Source of the DNA: Platanthera guangdongensis
Taxonomy: Eukaryota > Streptophyta > Magnoliopsida > Asparagales > Orchidaceae
DNA length: 64,000 nucleotides
Reading direction: 5' to 3'
NCBI GenBank assembly: GCA_039583875.1
Contig: CM077151.1
Span: 119,451,519-119,515,518 of the forward strand
Made by a program: the position numbers and the translations under genes. Below the pieces are notes generated by a model that was not told where the DNA came from, searched no databases, and was given only the letters and a program-made list of their open reading frames with translations. Every line of letters begins with the position of its first letter. Position 1 is the first letter of the stretch. Shown one piece after another: positions 33,396-43,524 of the stretch.

Positions 33396-36300
33396 TTATT
33401 CTTTCTCCTTTCTCTTTATAAGTTTGATTTCTCTATTAGGATTGAGAGCTTCTTTCTTTGACCTTCTGTCATCTGCTGCACCTAAAGAAGTTTGCTGTTT
33501 GGGCCTTGGTACCACAGCTTTAGGATGCAGCTCTATATATCTATCAGAATCAAAGAATTTGCTTGAGCCATATCTTTCCAGTTCTTTCTTTCTTTGTTCA
33601 GACAATATAGTGATGTTGGAGGAATCTCTGCCTTGCTCTTTAGCTTTCTTAATTTGATCCAGGGCAGCTAGCTCTTTCATTCTGGCAGTCATGCAGTAGG
33701 GTTATTTTCAGGATCCTCAAAGGGCACTGGTGGCTCATATCTGTTGGATGGATTGTCTGGAGGAGCTCTGGATGAGACTACTTCCTTCAGCTAATAGGGA
33801 AAAGGACCTGAAGTTGTGTCTGATGAAGCTTATCCTTCCCTGGAGTATGGATGTTGCCTTGAATAACCTTTTGAATAAACTTGGAATTCCCTTTGGTTTC
33901 CTCTATAAATTCCTCTTCTAGATTGAGAACCTCTGGACTGGCTTCCGCTATAATGAGATCTTGCATGAGGCTGATAGGGGGTTTGGCTTTTAGCAGAAGG
34001 TTGAGCAGTTGAGCTTCCACCTGCACCTGCATCAGGAGGAGGTGGTGGAGGAGGATGAGGATGATGAAACTGAGAAGATCCTTTCTCATACTTTCTCTTC
34101 TTCTTCATGGCTTTAAGTTGGTTCTTGGAGTATTGCATCCAATGCTCAGTAATGGGGCAGACATGAAGAATGTAATATGGTATGTCATTAGTGTCCTTGA
34201 CTTTGGCTGGAGGCACTCTTTTCATAGCTTTGCTCCTTGCCTTCCTTTTCTTGGCTATGGTGGCAGAAGAATCATCAGAATCAGTCTTAAATTCATCACT
34301 CTCAGAGCTTTGCTCATCATATAAAGCATCAATTTTTTTCATATATTCTTTCTGAAGTTGAGTTGGAGCAGATGAAACAGTAGTGGTGACAGCCCCAGAT
34401 ACATCACTAATAGCAACAGAAGTTGTAGCAGCAGTTGTAACAACATACACAAAGTTTTCTGGAGTAACACTCTTAGAAGGTATAGCAGCAGTAATATCAG
34501 CAGCAGTTGGGGCAGCAACAGTTTCAGATAAAACACTTTCAGATACAACAACATCAGCAACAGCAGTTTCAGATATAATAGGTTCAGTAGCATCAATATC
34601 ATCAGCAATAGCAGCAGGCTCAAATTCATATGCCTCTGTCTGCATATCTTCAGGAACTGAAACAACAGCATCTTCATTACTGACAGCAACAGCAACAGAT
34701 TCAGCAACAATATTGGCAGCATAAACTGAATTGACAATAGAATGAATAATGCTGGTGTCATAGCTAGAGAAGGGCACAATGTCCTTGGAAAGATCCTCTG
34801 ATGGTTGGACAGCAACTCTCTCTGGAAGACAACTGAAATAAACTGAATCAAACACTGATAGCAGGGACCTGAGGTCTACTGAAAAAACAGCAACTTGAGG
34901 TGGAACTGGAGCTTGAGTTGGGGTAACAGCAACAGCAGCAGCAACAACAACTGAAGAAACAACAGGAAATTTCACCACTTCATTAGGCATCTCCCCCTGC
35001 CTAGATTCAGAGAATGCTGGATCAAGGCACACTGATGAAGGGATTGCCTGAGGAAATAGAGAGGATAGCCTGGCAGAAAGGGCTGCCACTGACTGAAGTA
35101 ATGGAGCCAAGGAGGTCTCCAGTAGAAGTGATAGCCTGGGGGCTAGCAGTTCATACAGCTGGTCAGCTAGGGCTGGAATATCTACTTGCTCAGCAGGGAC
35201 TGGAGCAGAGGTAGAGGATGGAGGTGGAGCAACAGGTGATGGTGGTGGAGAGCTGGTGTATGGGGGAAGTGATGGTTGAGGTGTGGGTAGTGTGGAAATG
35301 GAAGACAGTGGTATGGAGATAGAGGGTGTGAAGGAGGGTTGATCCAGAATGTCTTGTAGAAGCTGTTGGTAAGATGTTGATGAGGAGGATAGCTCAGGAG
35401 GAGATGAGGGTGAGTCATCCATGAAGGAATCATCAATAAGATTGAATGAGGGAATGATGGATGATGTGTCAATGTCTGGTGGAGGGTAGTGGTGTAGTGG
35501 ATGGAATAGTTCTTCTGTTATAGGAAGAGTTAGAATTGGAGAGGGAGTTGATGTTGGAGATGTGCTGGAGATGATGATTGTGGATGGAGTTTGAATGGCG
35601 GATGGAACTGGAGGAGATGGAATAGGAGGAGGAGGAGAGGCAACAGCAGGAAAGTCATCTGCAAGGGCAGAGACTTGAGGGGAAGTGACTGTTACAGTCC
35701 TGGTGCCTGAAGTTGTGCTTGTAGAGGGCCTGCTGGGCTTGGTTATCTGCATGTCCCATTTGCCAAATATGGCACAGGACAATCTCTTTGAAGAATTAAT
35801 ATGTATCCCAGAAGATACTAGCAATGCAGGGCATCTGTTCTGCAGAAAGAGCCCTAGGATCCTCCAAAAATTCACAAAGTTATTATTGATTTTCTTTTTA
35901 ATCAGGTCAAAGAAGACCTCTCCCCAGTTCAATTGCTTCTTGTCCACAATGGATCCCATCAAGCACAATTGATACCAGGAGATGGTATCATGTGCCGAAT
36001 GCTTGGCCAGCAAAACCTTGCCTACTATATCAGCCAAGAACCTGTATTCCACAGCTAGGTTCTTCTTCAGCAGCTTGCTAGGGTTAGCATCAGAGTGACT
36101 CATTCTTGCAAGCAGATCAGAAAATTCCTCTCCAGACAAATCAGCAGAGTCTCTTCCAGAACTTAACGCAAAAACTTCTGTCAGAATGGCTGGAGTCAAG
36201 GGTACCTGGGTTCCAGAGATTGAACCAACCACTGTGCTTTGGTCCTGGTTGTGGGCAGTGTAGACCCACTCCTTAATCTCATCAGCAGGCAGCTTGACCC

Positions 36301-36448
36301 TGGTGGACATGATGGTGGCTAATTTCTGCTCCTTGAACAGTTCCAAAATATCCTGAAAGACTTGATCAGTAGTGCTGAAGGACTCCATGTCAATGTCAAA
36401 TCCGGCATCGAATTTCATTGCGGCTAGAACAGCAACAGAAACGGCCAT
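33396..36448 (-). CDS. aORF of element C (longest copy, near-intact)
   Basis: The ATG at 36448 (MAVSVAVLAAMKFDAGF) comes 6 bases after TTTTTGCAG|GTAACA. It is open to a stop at 33830 (about 870 codons). After a break near 33693-33829 the last conserved part continues to 33396 (AALDQIKKAKEQG, YIELHPKAVVPRP). Residues ~1-245 form the domain shared with A and D (PLTPAILTEVFAL, FLADIVGKVLLAKH, WGEVFFDLIKKK, RILGLFL, AIFGKWD). A long Ser/Pro/Thr region follows, then a Val/Ala-rich acidic region, and a basic cluster KKRKARSKAMKR that looks like a nuclear localisation signal. Then DIPYYILHV and a Pro/His-rich tail. I see no signal peptide and no convincing membrane helix. Function unknown. Confidence 0.65.
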
Positions 36449-36589
36449 TGTTACCTGCAAAAATCAACAAACAAAACGACCAAGTGTAGAGATGTTTGGA
36501 GGGAAAGAGAATTTTTGCAGAGAAATCGAAAGCGCAAAAGGAGAACGACGGCGAAAAATGAATTTTATATTAGGGTTCGACGCAGAAAA

Positions 36590-36875
36590 GGAAAGATCGT
36601 TGAACTCAGTTCGACGATCGGGGCTTCTCAAGGAATCTGAAGAGTCTTCAATATCGTCGATCTCTGTTCGACGATATTGGAGAGCGTCGAGCTCTGTTCG
36701 ACGATCGTTCAGAGAACAAAATCGTCGAGCGCCGTTCGACGATCGTTGACCGGAAGAGATAGTTCAGACTATCTGAGAAGCGCTGAACTCAGGTCGACGA
36801 TTTCGGAAATCGTCGATCTTCGTTCGACGATCTGGGGGAAAATCGTCGAGCACAGTTCAGAGACCAGAAATACAC
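36590..36875. repeat. TCGTCGA/TCGACGA palindrome array before the aORF (C)
   Basis: Seven or so units such as ATCGTCGA-GCGCC-GTTCGACGAT between the aORF start and the pol stop (element sense). It is in the same place as in A and as the TGTCGACA array in D. Confidence 0.85.
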
Positions 36876-36952
36876 TCTAGACACTAAGAAAAATCAAGAT
36901 GTTTGCCTAGTCTTGGTCACTTTTTAAACTTTTAAAATCTTGCATATTATTT

Positions 36953-38564
36953 TAGACTTCCTCCATCTAACATTCCTAACTGATTTAGGAAGAAGGTGTG
37001 TTTCTTTTCATCCAAGGGTTTGGTGAAAATATCTCCCCTTTGCAAATCAGTTGGGATATATTAAAGTTCAATTTTATTCTTCTCAACATTATCCTTTAAG
37101 AAGTGATGCCTAATCTCTATGTGTTTTGTCCTACTATGGAGGACTGGATTTTGAGCTATAGAAATAGCACTGGTGTTATCACAAAAGATTTTAGACTTCT
37201 CTAAGTTGTAGCCATAGTCTAGGAGTTGGTTTTGAATCCACAAGATTTGTGAACAATAACTGCCTGCAGCCATATATTCAGCTTCAGCAGTTGAAGTTGA
37301 CACAGAAGTTTGTTTCTTGAAAAACCAAGAGACAAGTCTGTCACCAAGGAACTGACAAGTTCCACTGGTGCTTTTCCTGTCAATTCTGCATCCAGCATAA
37401 TCAACATCAGAAAATCCAGTTAATTCAAATGCTGAATCTTTTGGATACCAGAGACCTAGATTTGGACAACTTTTAACATACCTGAGAATCTTTTTTACAA
37501 ATGTTAGGTCTGACTCTCTATGGCTTACTTGGAACATAGCACATATGCATGTAGCAAATATTATATCAGGTCTACTAGCTGTAAGGTACAGTAAGGAGCC
37601 AATCATTGCTCTATATGTTGTCTGATCAACAGGTTTCCCATGTTCATCAGCATCCAATACAGCATCAGTAGGCATAGGTGTTTTCATACAAGATGCTTCA
37701 GACATGCCAAATTTCTTAACCAATTCATTTGCATACTTGGTTTGAGAAATAAAGATGTCTTCAGCATGTTGTTTGACTTGCAATCCTAGGAAGAAGGATA
37801 ACTCACCCATGCTACTCATTTGAAATTTAGAATGCATTAGGTTGGAGAACCTTCTGCACAATTTGGAATCAGTAGAGCCAAAAATAATATCATCTACATA
37901 AATCTGTACTAGTAGGGTATGGGAATTAATGGGTTCTAATGAAAAGAGTTTGGTCTACTCTACCCCTTATAAATCCATTTTCCAGAAGGAAGCATGCTAG
38001 GGTCTCATACCATGCTCTAGGAGCTTGCTTGAGACCATATAATGCTTTGTTCAACTTAAAAACATAATCAGGATAGGTTGGAGAGATAAATTCTAGAGGC
38101 TGTCTAACATAGACTTCTTCTTTGATGTCTCCATTGATAAATGCACTTTTTACATCCATCTGATATACCTTGAAGCCTTTATGTGCTGCATAAGCTAAGA
38201 AGATTCTGATGGCTTCCAATCTTGCAACTGGTGCAAAAGTCTGGTCATAGTCTATGCCTTCTTCTTGAGAATATCCTTGAGCAACTAGCCTTGCCTTGTT
38301 CCTTACAATTACTCCTTGATCATCCAATTTATTTCTGAACACCCACTTTGTTCCAACAATGGAGTGATCCTTAGGCTTTGGCACTAGTTCCCAAACTTTG
38401 TTCCTTTCAAATAGATGCAACTCTTCTTGCATTGCAATGATCCAGTGTGGATCTTGCTCTGCATCTTGAATGGATTGAGGTTCAATTTGAGATAGGAAGC
38501 AAGTGTGCAACAGGTTTTGGTTGACCTGATTTTCTGGTTTCCACACCAGCTGAGATGTCTCCAA
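36953..38564 (-). pseudogene. pol: Reverse transcriptase-RNase H of element C
   Basis: [68 protein letters not shown] frameshift comes near 37925, then [14 protein letters not shown] with an intact YVDD. RNase H: MSSMGELSFFLGLQV, GSLLYLTASRPDII, RKSTSGTCQFLG, FCDNTSAISIAQN, RTKHIEIRHHFLKD. A TAA near 37061 precedes the last segment (IPTDLQRGDIFTKP), which ends at 36953. Unlike A it keeps the full RT finger/palm region. The frameshift and stop would prevent full translation. Confidence 0.87.
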
Positions 38565-38730
38565 TTACTTGGGAAATTGGATGGTCTCTTGATGTTACTA
38601 AATCAACAGGGGGTGTTGATTGTTCACCAACCTGTGTTGTTGTTTCCTCTTGTGGTACAACAACTGGCTCTTCAAGTTATTTCTCCTCAATATGTTGAAT
38701 GCTTTCTTCATCTTCACTGCTTTCCTCTTC

Positions 38731-40108
38731 TTAAGTAACTTGTAACTTGTTCAAATCTTCAACAAGAGAATGTACCTGCAAAGGTTCTATGGTAGAAGTA
38801 TTCTTCTCCTTGAAGGACATGTTAGATTCATCAAATGAAATGTGAACAGATTCCTCAATTTTAAGAGTTGATTTATTATAAACCCTATAAGCCTTACTGA
38901 TCATGGAGTATCCCAGAAACACTCCTTCATCAGCTTTAGCTTGAAATTTTGCTAAATATCTCTTGTCATTGTTATGTATATAACAAATGCAACCAAAAAT
39001 TCTAAAATAATCAACTTTAGGTTTTTTTCCCTTTGAGTAATTCATAGGGAGTCTTGCCCTTTAGTTTGTGTATTAAACTTCTATTCAACACATAGTTGGA
39101 GGTGTTCACTGCCTCTGCCCAAAAAGATAGAGGAAGGTGAGCATCTGACAACAATGTAGTGGCAGATTCAATAAGGGTTCTATTTTTCCTTTCAGCTACC
39201 CCATTTTGTTGAGGAGTTCTAGGAGCTGAGAAAGTGTGCCTGATCCCTTCACTCTGACAGAACTCTTGTATAAGAAGAGAATCAAACTCTATCCCATGAT
39301 CACTTCTGATCAGGGCAATGTGAGTATTGAACTCAATCTGTATACATTTGAGAAACTCTGTCAGACACTTAAAGTTATCAGACTTCTTCCGCAGAAAGAA
39401 CACCCATGTGAATCTAGAGAAGTCATCTACAACTACTAAGGTGTAAGATTTCCCTCCTAGGCTTTGTACTGTGATGGGTCCAAAGAGATCCATGTGTAAC
39501 AGATACAAGATCCTAGGTGAATCACTCTTATTAAGTGACTTAAAACTATTTTTAGTTTGCTTACCTAATTGACAAGCCCTGCAAAATCCTTCCATCTTGT
39601 AGGGGCCAGAAGGTAGTCCTCTAACACGGTTGTCCTTGGATAGCCTAGCAATAGTTTTAAGGTTTAAGTGTCCTAGTCTCTTATGCCATAAAATATTAGG
39701 TCTACAGACAGAATTGAACAGACAAATATCTACATCTGTTGAAAGAAAATCTACTAGATAGATGTTACCTTTCCTTTTACCTGTCAACACAGTTGTGTTG
39801 TCCTCTGACTTTATCTTGCATAATGCTTTGCTGAAAGTCACCTGGTAGCCTTCATCACACAGCTGACTGATACTTATCAAATTATGCTTTAGTCCTTCCA
39901 CATATGCTACATTCTTGAATGTCACTGTCCCAATCTGGACTGCACCATATCCTTTAGTTTGTCCAAAGTTTGAATCACCAAAAATAACTTTGGGTCCAAG
40001 CTTGGCTTTAAAGGATGTGAGGTTGTCCTTGTTTCCTGTCATGTGCTTAGAGCACCCACTATCCAAGTACCATTGCTGGTTTGATGTTGGATAGGTCTTC
40101 ACCTGCAC
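38731..40108 (-). pseudogene. pol: Protease-integrase of element C
   Basis: It begins at GTGCAG|GTGAAG, then QQWYLDSGCSKHMTG (intact protease D-S-G). Integrase zinc residues are in LWHKRLGHLNLK and CRACQLGKQTK. Catalytic residues: Asp in LHMDLFGP, Asp in IRSDHGIEFDS, Glu in PQQNGVAERKNRTL. A one-base shift near 39040 separates the last part (KVDYFRIFGCICYIHNN, DEGVFLGYSMISK), which ends at 38731. The catalytic set is complete, making this the best-preserved integrase in the window. From 38565 to 38730 is a broken linker to RT. Confidence 0.87.
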
Positions 40109-40118
40109 ATAAAATAAT

Positions 40119-41304
40119 TTATTTGTTTTTGACCCAGTTTACCTTGGACCTAGGTTGATAACCTTTAAACTCAGAAATGAAAGACATCCCAGGTTGACTC
40201 TTATAACCTTCAGGATGATATCTCCTTGGAGGTATTATCCATTCAGTATAAGGGTTAAAGATTTGGGATGAAGGACCCCTAGGATTGGATTTTGATTTGC
40301 CCTTGAAGGAATTTCTAGAGCTCTGATCTCTATTCGACGATCGTGGAGCTGCATTCGACGATCTTGGGTCAGATCGTCGAGCTCCGTTCGACGGTCGACT
40401 GTGGCAGAGTTCAGGAATTTGAGATCGTCGACCTGAGTTCTACGATTTTGCCTGAGATCGTCGATCTGCGTTCGACGATCGTCGAGCTCCGTTCGACGAT
40501 TTCTGCTCGGACTTAGTTTTCTTAGGCAGATCAGAATTTTTCCTAGCTACCTCTACAACTCCCTTCCCTTTATCATAAATGAACTTGATTGGGGTTGTTA
40601 GGACTATAGGTTGGTTGGATGAAGCACCCAAGCCCAGTGTACTATTGAATCTGGAGTTCACTGGGCTTGTGATGTCCATCAGCTTGATACTTCTCCCATT
40701 AAGGGATTCTTCAAGCTTCTTGGCCTCTGATAGCTCACCTTTCAGTGAAGCTATCTGCTCCCTACAGCACTCCAACTCCTTAGAGAGTTTGAGGTTTTCT
40801 GACTTTAAGATATTATGTTCAGATAAATGATTTCTGAGAGAAATAATTTCCTTCTCAGATTTTAGCAGGTCTAAACATAATGCTTTAAACTCAGATTTAA
40901 AGTCCTCTGAATTGAAATCAAATGAACTAATTACCTGGTCTTCTTCAAGTTGAGTCTCTGAATCTGACTCTGAGTCTTCTTCATCTGAATTATGTTGTGA
41001 GGCATTGATTGCCATCATGCAGAACTTCTTCTCTTCTGCATCATCTTCATCATCACTGGAGCTGGATGAGGCTTCTGACTCCTCTTCAGTCTCACTCCAG
41101 GATTCAGCAACAAACCCCTTCCTTGTGTGTTTGTTCTTGCTTGTGGAGGGTTTGCCATTGCTACTTTTCTTGAAGTCCTTTTCTCTTCTTCTTTCTTTCT
41201 TATCCCTTCTGTCCTTATTTTTGTTCTCTGGACAGTCAGGTACAATGTGTCCTGGTTTCCTGCAACCAAAGCAAACAATTTCTTTACTAATTGACTTATC
41301 ATAC
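40119..41304 (-). pseudogene. gag: Gag of element C, 3' two-thirds
   Basis: Its N-terminus is removed at 41304 by element E. The frame starts in the region before the zinc knuckle (VCFGCRKPGHIVPDCP, about 41230-41275). It continues through Lys-rich and Asp/Glu-rich stretches, a coiled coil (about 40680-40900) and the tail with S-N-x-[DG]-R-R repeats. It ends NWVKNK and TAA at 40119. The only stop inside is a TAG at 40440, in a palindrome where TCGTCGAAC became TCGTAGAAC. The TAA and the start of pol about 15 bases further on repeat the arrangement seen in A. Confidence 0.8.
40320..40505. repeat. TCGTCGA/TCGACGA palindromes inside gag (C)
   Basis: Six or so units in the gag 3' part, read in the same frame as in A to give S-S-N-x-x-R-R peptides (for example SSNADRRS and SNGARRSDP). 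Confidence 0.82.
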
Positions 41305-41666
41305 TGTTGAAGTTGGTGACCGGGCGGTCTGGCGGTCTGTCTTGGCGGGTTGAAGACCGCGCGGTCTGGCGGTTTGTCTCAGCCGGCTTGGAGACCGGGC
41401 GGTCTAGCGGTCTTCCCTGGCGATCTCTATTCTTCTCTTGTGGTAGCCGTGCGGTTAGCCCTTCTGTCTAACCGCGCGGCTTGTGCGGTTTATTTTGTAT
41501 AGTCCGCTTAGTCCTGTAAATTTTTAGTCCCACATCTCTTATTTGTATTCTCTCATCTCTCCTCCATTCTATATAAGGGAGGGCATACCTTTGTAATAGA
41601 TACCTTTTTCGGATAATAAAGTTTCAGTTTAAAACCATTTCGGCTTGTTTTTGTTCAGTTCTTACA
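41305..41666 (+). repeat. Element E 5' LTR
   Basis: TGTTGAAGTTGG...CAGTTCTTACA, 362 bp. It carries GACCGSGCGGTC palindromes at 41318-41329, 41355-41366 and 41393-41404, and related AACCGCGCGG sites to about 41500. The TATA box is at 41570-41578. A TGGTATCAGAG primer-binding site follows at 41667-41677. Confidence 0.85.
41570..41578 (+). promoter_or_regulatory. TATA box of element E
   Basis: TATATAAGG, about 70 bp downstream of the palindrome cluster and about 95 bp before the LTR end. This is the expected spacing for a short copia LTR. Confidence 0.6.
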
Positions 41667-41748
41667 TGGTATCAGAGGGAGGTTCCGACCTCCGACCTAT
41701 GGGTTATGGGCCCATCACGCTTCCGCTGCGCTACTCTGATGCGACGCC

Positions 41749-42534
41749 TATCAACTCGGCAAGCATCACCGTTCCTCCTTCCCGCCGAAGCACGGACGAG
41801 GCTCTACTCGTCCTTTTGATCTTGTCCACTCCAATATCTGGGGACCTGCTCCTACCCTCACCATTGGCCGGGGTAGTTCTTATTTTGTAACATTTATAGA
41901 TGATTTTTCTCGATGTACTTGGGTGTATCTCCTCCGAGATCGCTCTGAACTTTTAGATGTATGGATATCTTTTTATCAGTTGATTAAAACTCAGTTCAAT
42001 GCTTGTATTAAAACATTTCGCTCCGACAATGCTAAAGAGTATCTGAGTCATGCTTTTACCTCTTTTTGTGTGCAACATGGCATTATTCATCAGACTAGCT
42101 GTGTTTACACCTCCCAACAAAATGGGGTGGCGGAACGCAAAAACTGTCACCTCCTCGATGTGGCTCGCACATTGATGACCCAGATGCATTTACCTCGCTC
42201 GTATTGGGGATATGTCGTTCTCCTTGCCTGCTACCTCATCAATCGCATTCCATCCACCATTCTCCACGGGAAAACACCCTTCTCCATTCTGTATCCGGTC
42301 AAGGAGCCTTTTCCTCTCCCTCTCCGCATCTTTGGATGCACTGCTTTTGTGCATACCCCATCTGCCACCCGTGACAAGCTCTCCCCTCGCTCCACCAAAT
42401 GTGTCTTTCTGGGGTACTCCACCACTCAGAAAGGCTATTGTTGCTTTAACCCTGTTCTTCGTCAGCAGTTCGTCTCTGCTGACGTTACCTTCTTCGAGAA
42501 TGCCTCTATTTCCTCTCCCTCTCCGCATCTTTGA
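41749..42534 (+). pseudogene. pol: Integrase of element E, truncated
   Basis: It enters at YQLGKHHRSSFP, just after the second cysteine pair of the zinc finger would occur. It continues through FDLVHSNIWGPAP (first catalytic Asp is Asn here: S-N-I-W where S-D-I-W is usual) and IDDFSRCTWVYLL. Then come FRSDNAKEYLS with the second Asp, QQNGVAERKNCHLLD with the Glu, IFGCTAFVH and KCVFLGYSTTQKGY. It ends at a stop at 42534. The lineage differs from A-D (DNAKEY instead of DHGTEF). Not functional. Confidence 0.82.
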
Positions 42535-42540
42535 ATTTAT

Positions 42541-42680
42541 GATTGACTCAAGCTTTGATCTGTTTGCCTCTATTTCCTTGTGCCGCAATTTTTTTTAAGG
42601 TCTATATGATGTATATATTATCTGGATGGTGGCATTCATCTTAGCTAGTAGGATTTTGGCTTCGTCAAATAGGGGGAGAT
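42541..42680 (+). mobile_element. Element F internal 3' remnant with polypurine tract
   Basis: A short non-coding stretch ending in AAATAGGGGGAGAT (42667-42680), the same tract as in C and D. It sits directly before an LTR, so F was a Sirevirus-like element whose internal part has been lost. No coding motif is seen. Confidence 0.6.
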
Positions 42681-43009
42681 TGTTGGGTAATGTATCCACA
42701 ATTACCCGGATTTGAGGAAGCCTCCTGTCAAGCTAAGATGAATTCACAATGTATTTGATAAAACATTTTCATGTTATGCTTGCAGTTATTCCTCGCTAAG
42801 TGCACTCCAATGTCAGGGTGTAGTAGGTCAATATACACGGGTCTGCACGATGTAATCCCTCGTTGAGCAGATCAGTGTGTTGGCCTACGTGTACTCTCTC
42901 TATTGGAGTGTACTTATTTTCAAGTACAGGTCTGTGATACTGCCAGAGCAGACAAGGAGAAAGGATGGGTCAAAGAGCAGCTCATGGGTGGAAAGACGAA
43001 AAATCGTCT

Positions 43010-43400
43010 AAGTGTGAATCGACGAGAATCACCAAGTGATTCTCCCCGATTCGGCGAGAATCACTAGTGATTCTCGCCGATTCGTCGAGAATCACTGGCT
43101 GATTCTCGCCGTCTCTATCCGGCTACATCAAAGCATGCGACTCTGGCGCTAAGTCATAATCGACGAGAATCACCAAGTGATTTTCGCCGAATCGGCGAGA
43201 ATCGGCGAGAATCACTAGTGATTCTCGTCGAATCGTCGAGAATCACTGGCTGATTCTTGCTGTCTCTATCCGGCTAAATCAGAGCGTGCAAACAAAGTCA
43301 ACATCGACGAGAATCACCTTTGATTCTTGCCGAATCGACGAGAATCACCTTTGATTCTCGCCGATTCGACGAGAATCACCTTCGATTCTCGCCGATTTTG
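43010..43400. repeat. CGAGAATCAC/GTGATTCTCG palindrome array (F LTR)
   Basis: About seven units. The best is a perfect 30-bp palindrome at 43051-43080 with centre GAATCACTAGTGATTC. Others have linkers CAAG, TGGC or CTTT. The flanks include TCGTCGA and TCGACGA half-sites, linking it with the A/B/C class. Confidence 0.85.
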
Positions 43401-43516
43401 ACTTGGGCGATTTTCTGGAAACCGCTGGACCGGACCTTGCCGCTGGCACTGTTTTGAACCGGAATTAGGGTTTCCTCAGGTGGGACCCATAACGGTCATA
43501 ATGGAGTATTCTACCG

Positions 43517-43524
43517 TATAAATA
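43517..43524 (+). promoter_or_regulatory. TATA box of element F
   Basis: TATAAATA lies about 120 bp after the palindrome array. Confidence 0.6.

Larger units (their letters stand above)
31674..41304 (-). mobile_element. Copia/Sirevirus element C, 5' end missing
   Basis: It is inserted in B's gag. The left edge is the 3' LTR starting TGAAAG at 31674, preceded by GTATT, which should recur beyond its 5' LTR. Rightwards: PPT, aORF, palindrome spacer, RNase H-RT, integrase-protease, gag. Gag is cut at 41304 by the LTR of element E, and the 5' LTR is not in the window. It is closely related to A in all proteins and uses the same palindrome class. Confidence 0.87.
41305..42540 (+). mobile_element. 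Copia element E (non-Sirevirus), internally deleted
   Basis: A short 5' LTR (362 bp), primer-binding site and partial integrase. It is inserted into C's gag: the target side reads CATAC at 41300-41304. Gag, protease, the integrase zinc finger, RT, RNase H and the 3' LTR are missing. At its right end the sequence passes into the 3' end of element F without a clear border, so this junction is probably a recombination or deletion product. Confidence 0.75.

Noticed and set aside
34055..35472. Several frames opposite or shifted to element C's aORF
   Set aside because: They are shadows of a long low-complexity coding region (Pro/Ser/Val-rich) on the minus strand; no domain is visible in them.
42190..42598. 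Frames on both strands over element E's integrase
   Set aside because: Only the 41749-42534 plus-strand frame has integrase motifs; the others are shadows.
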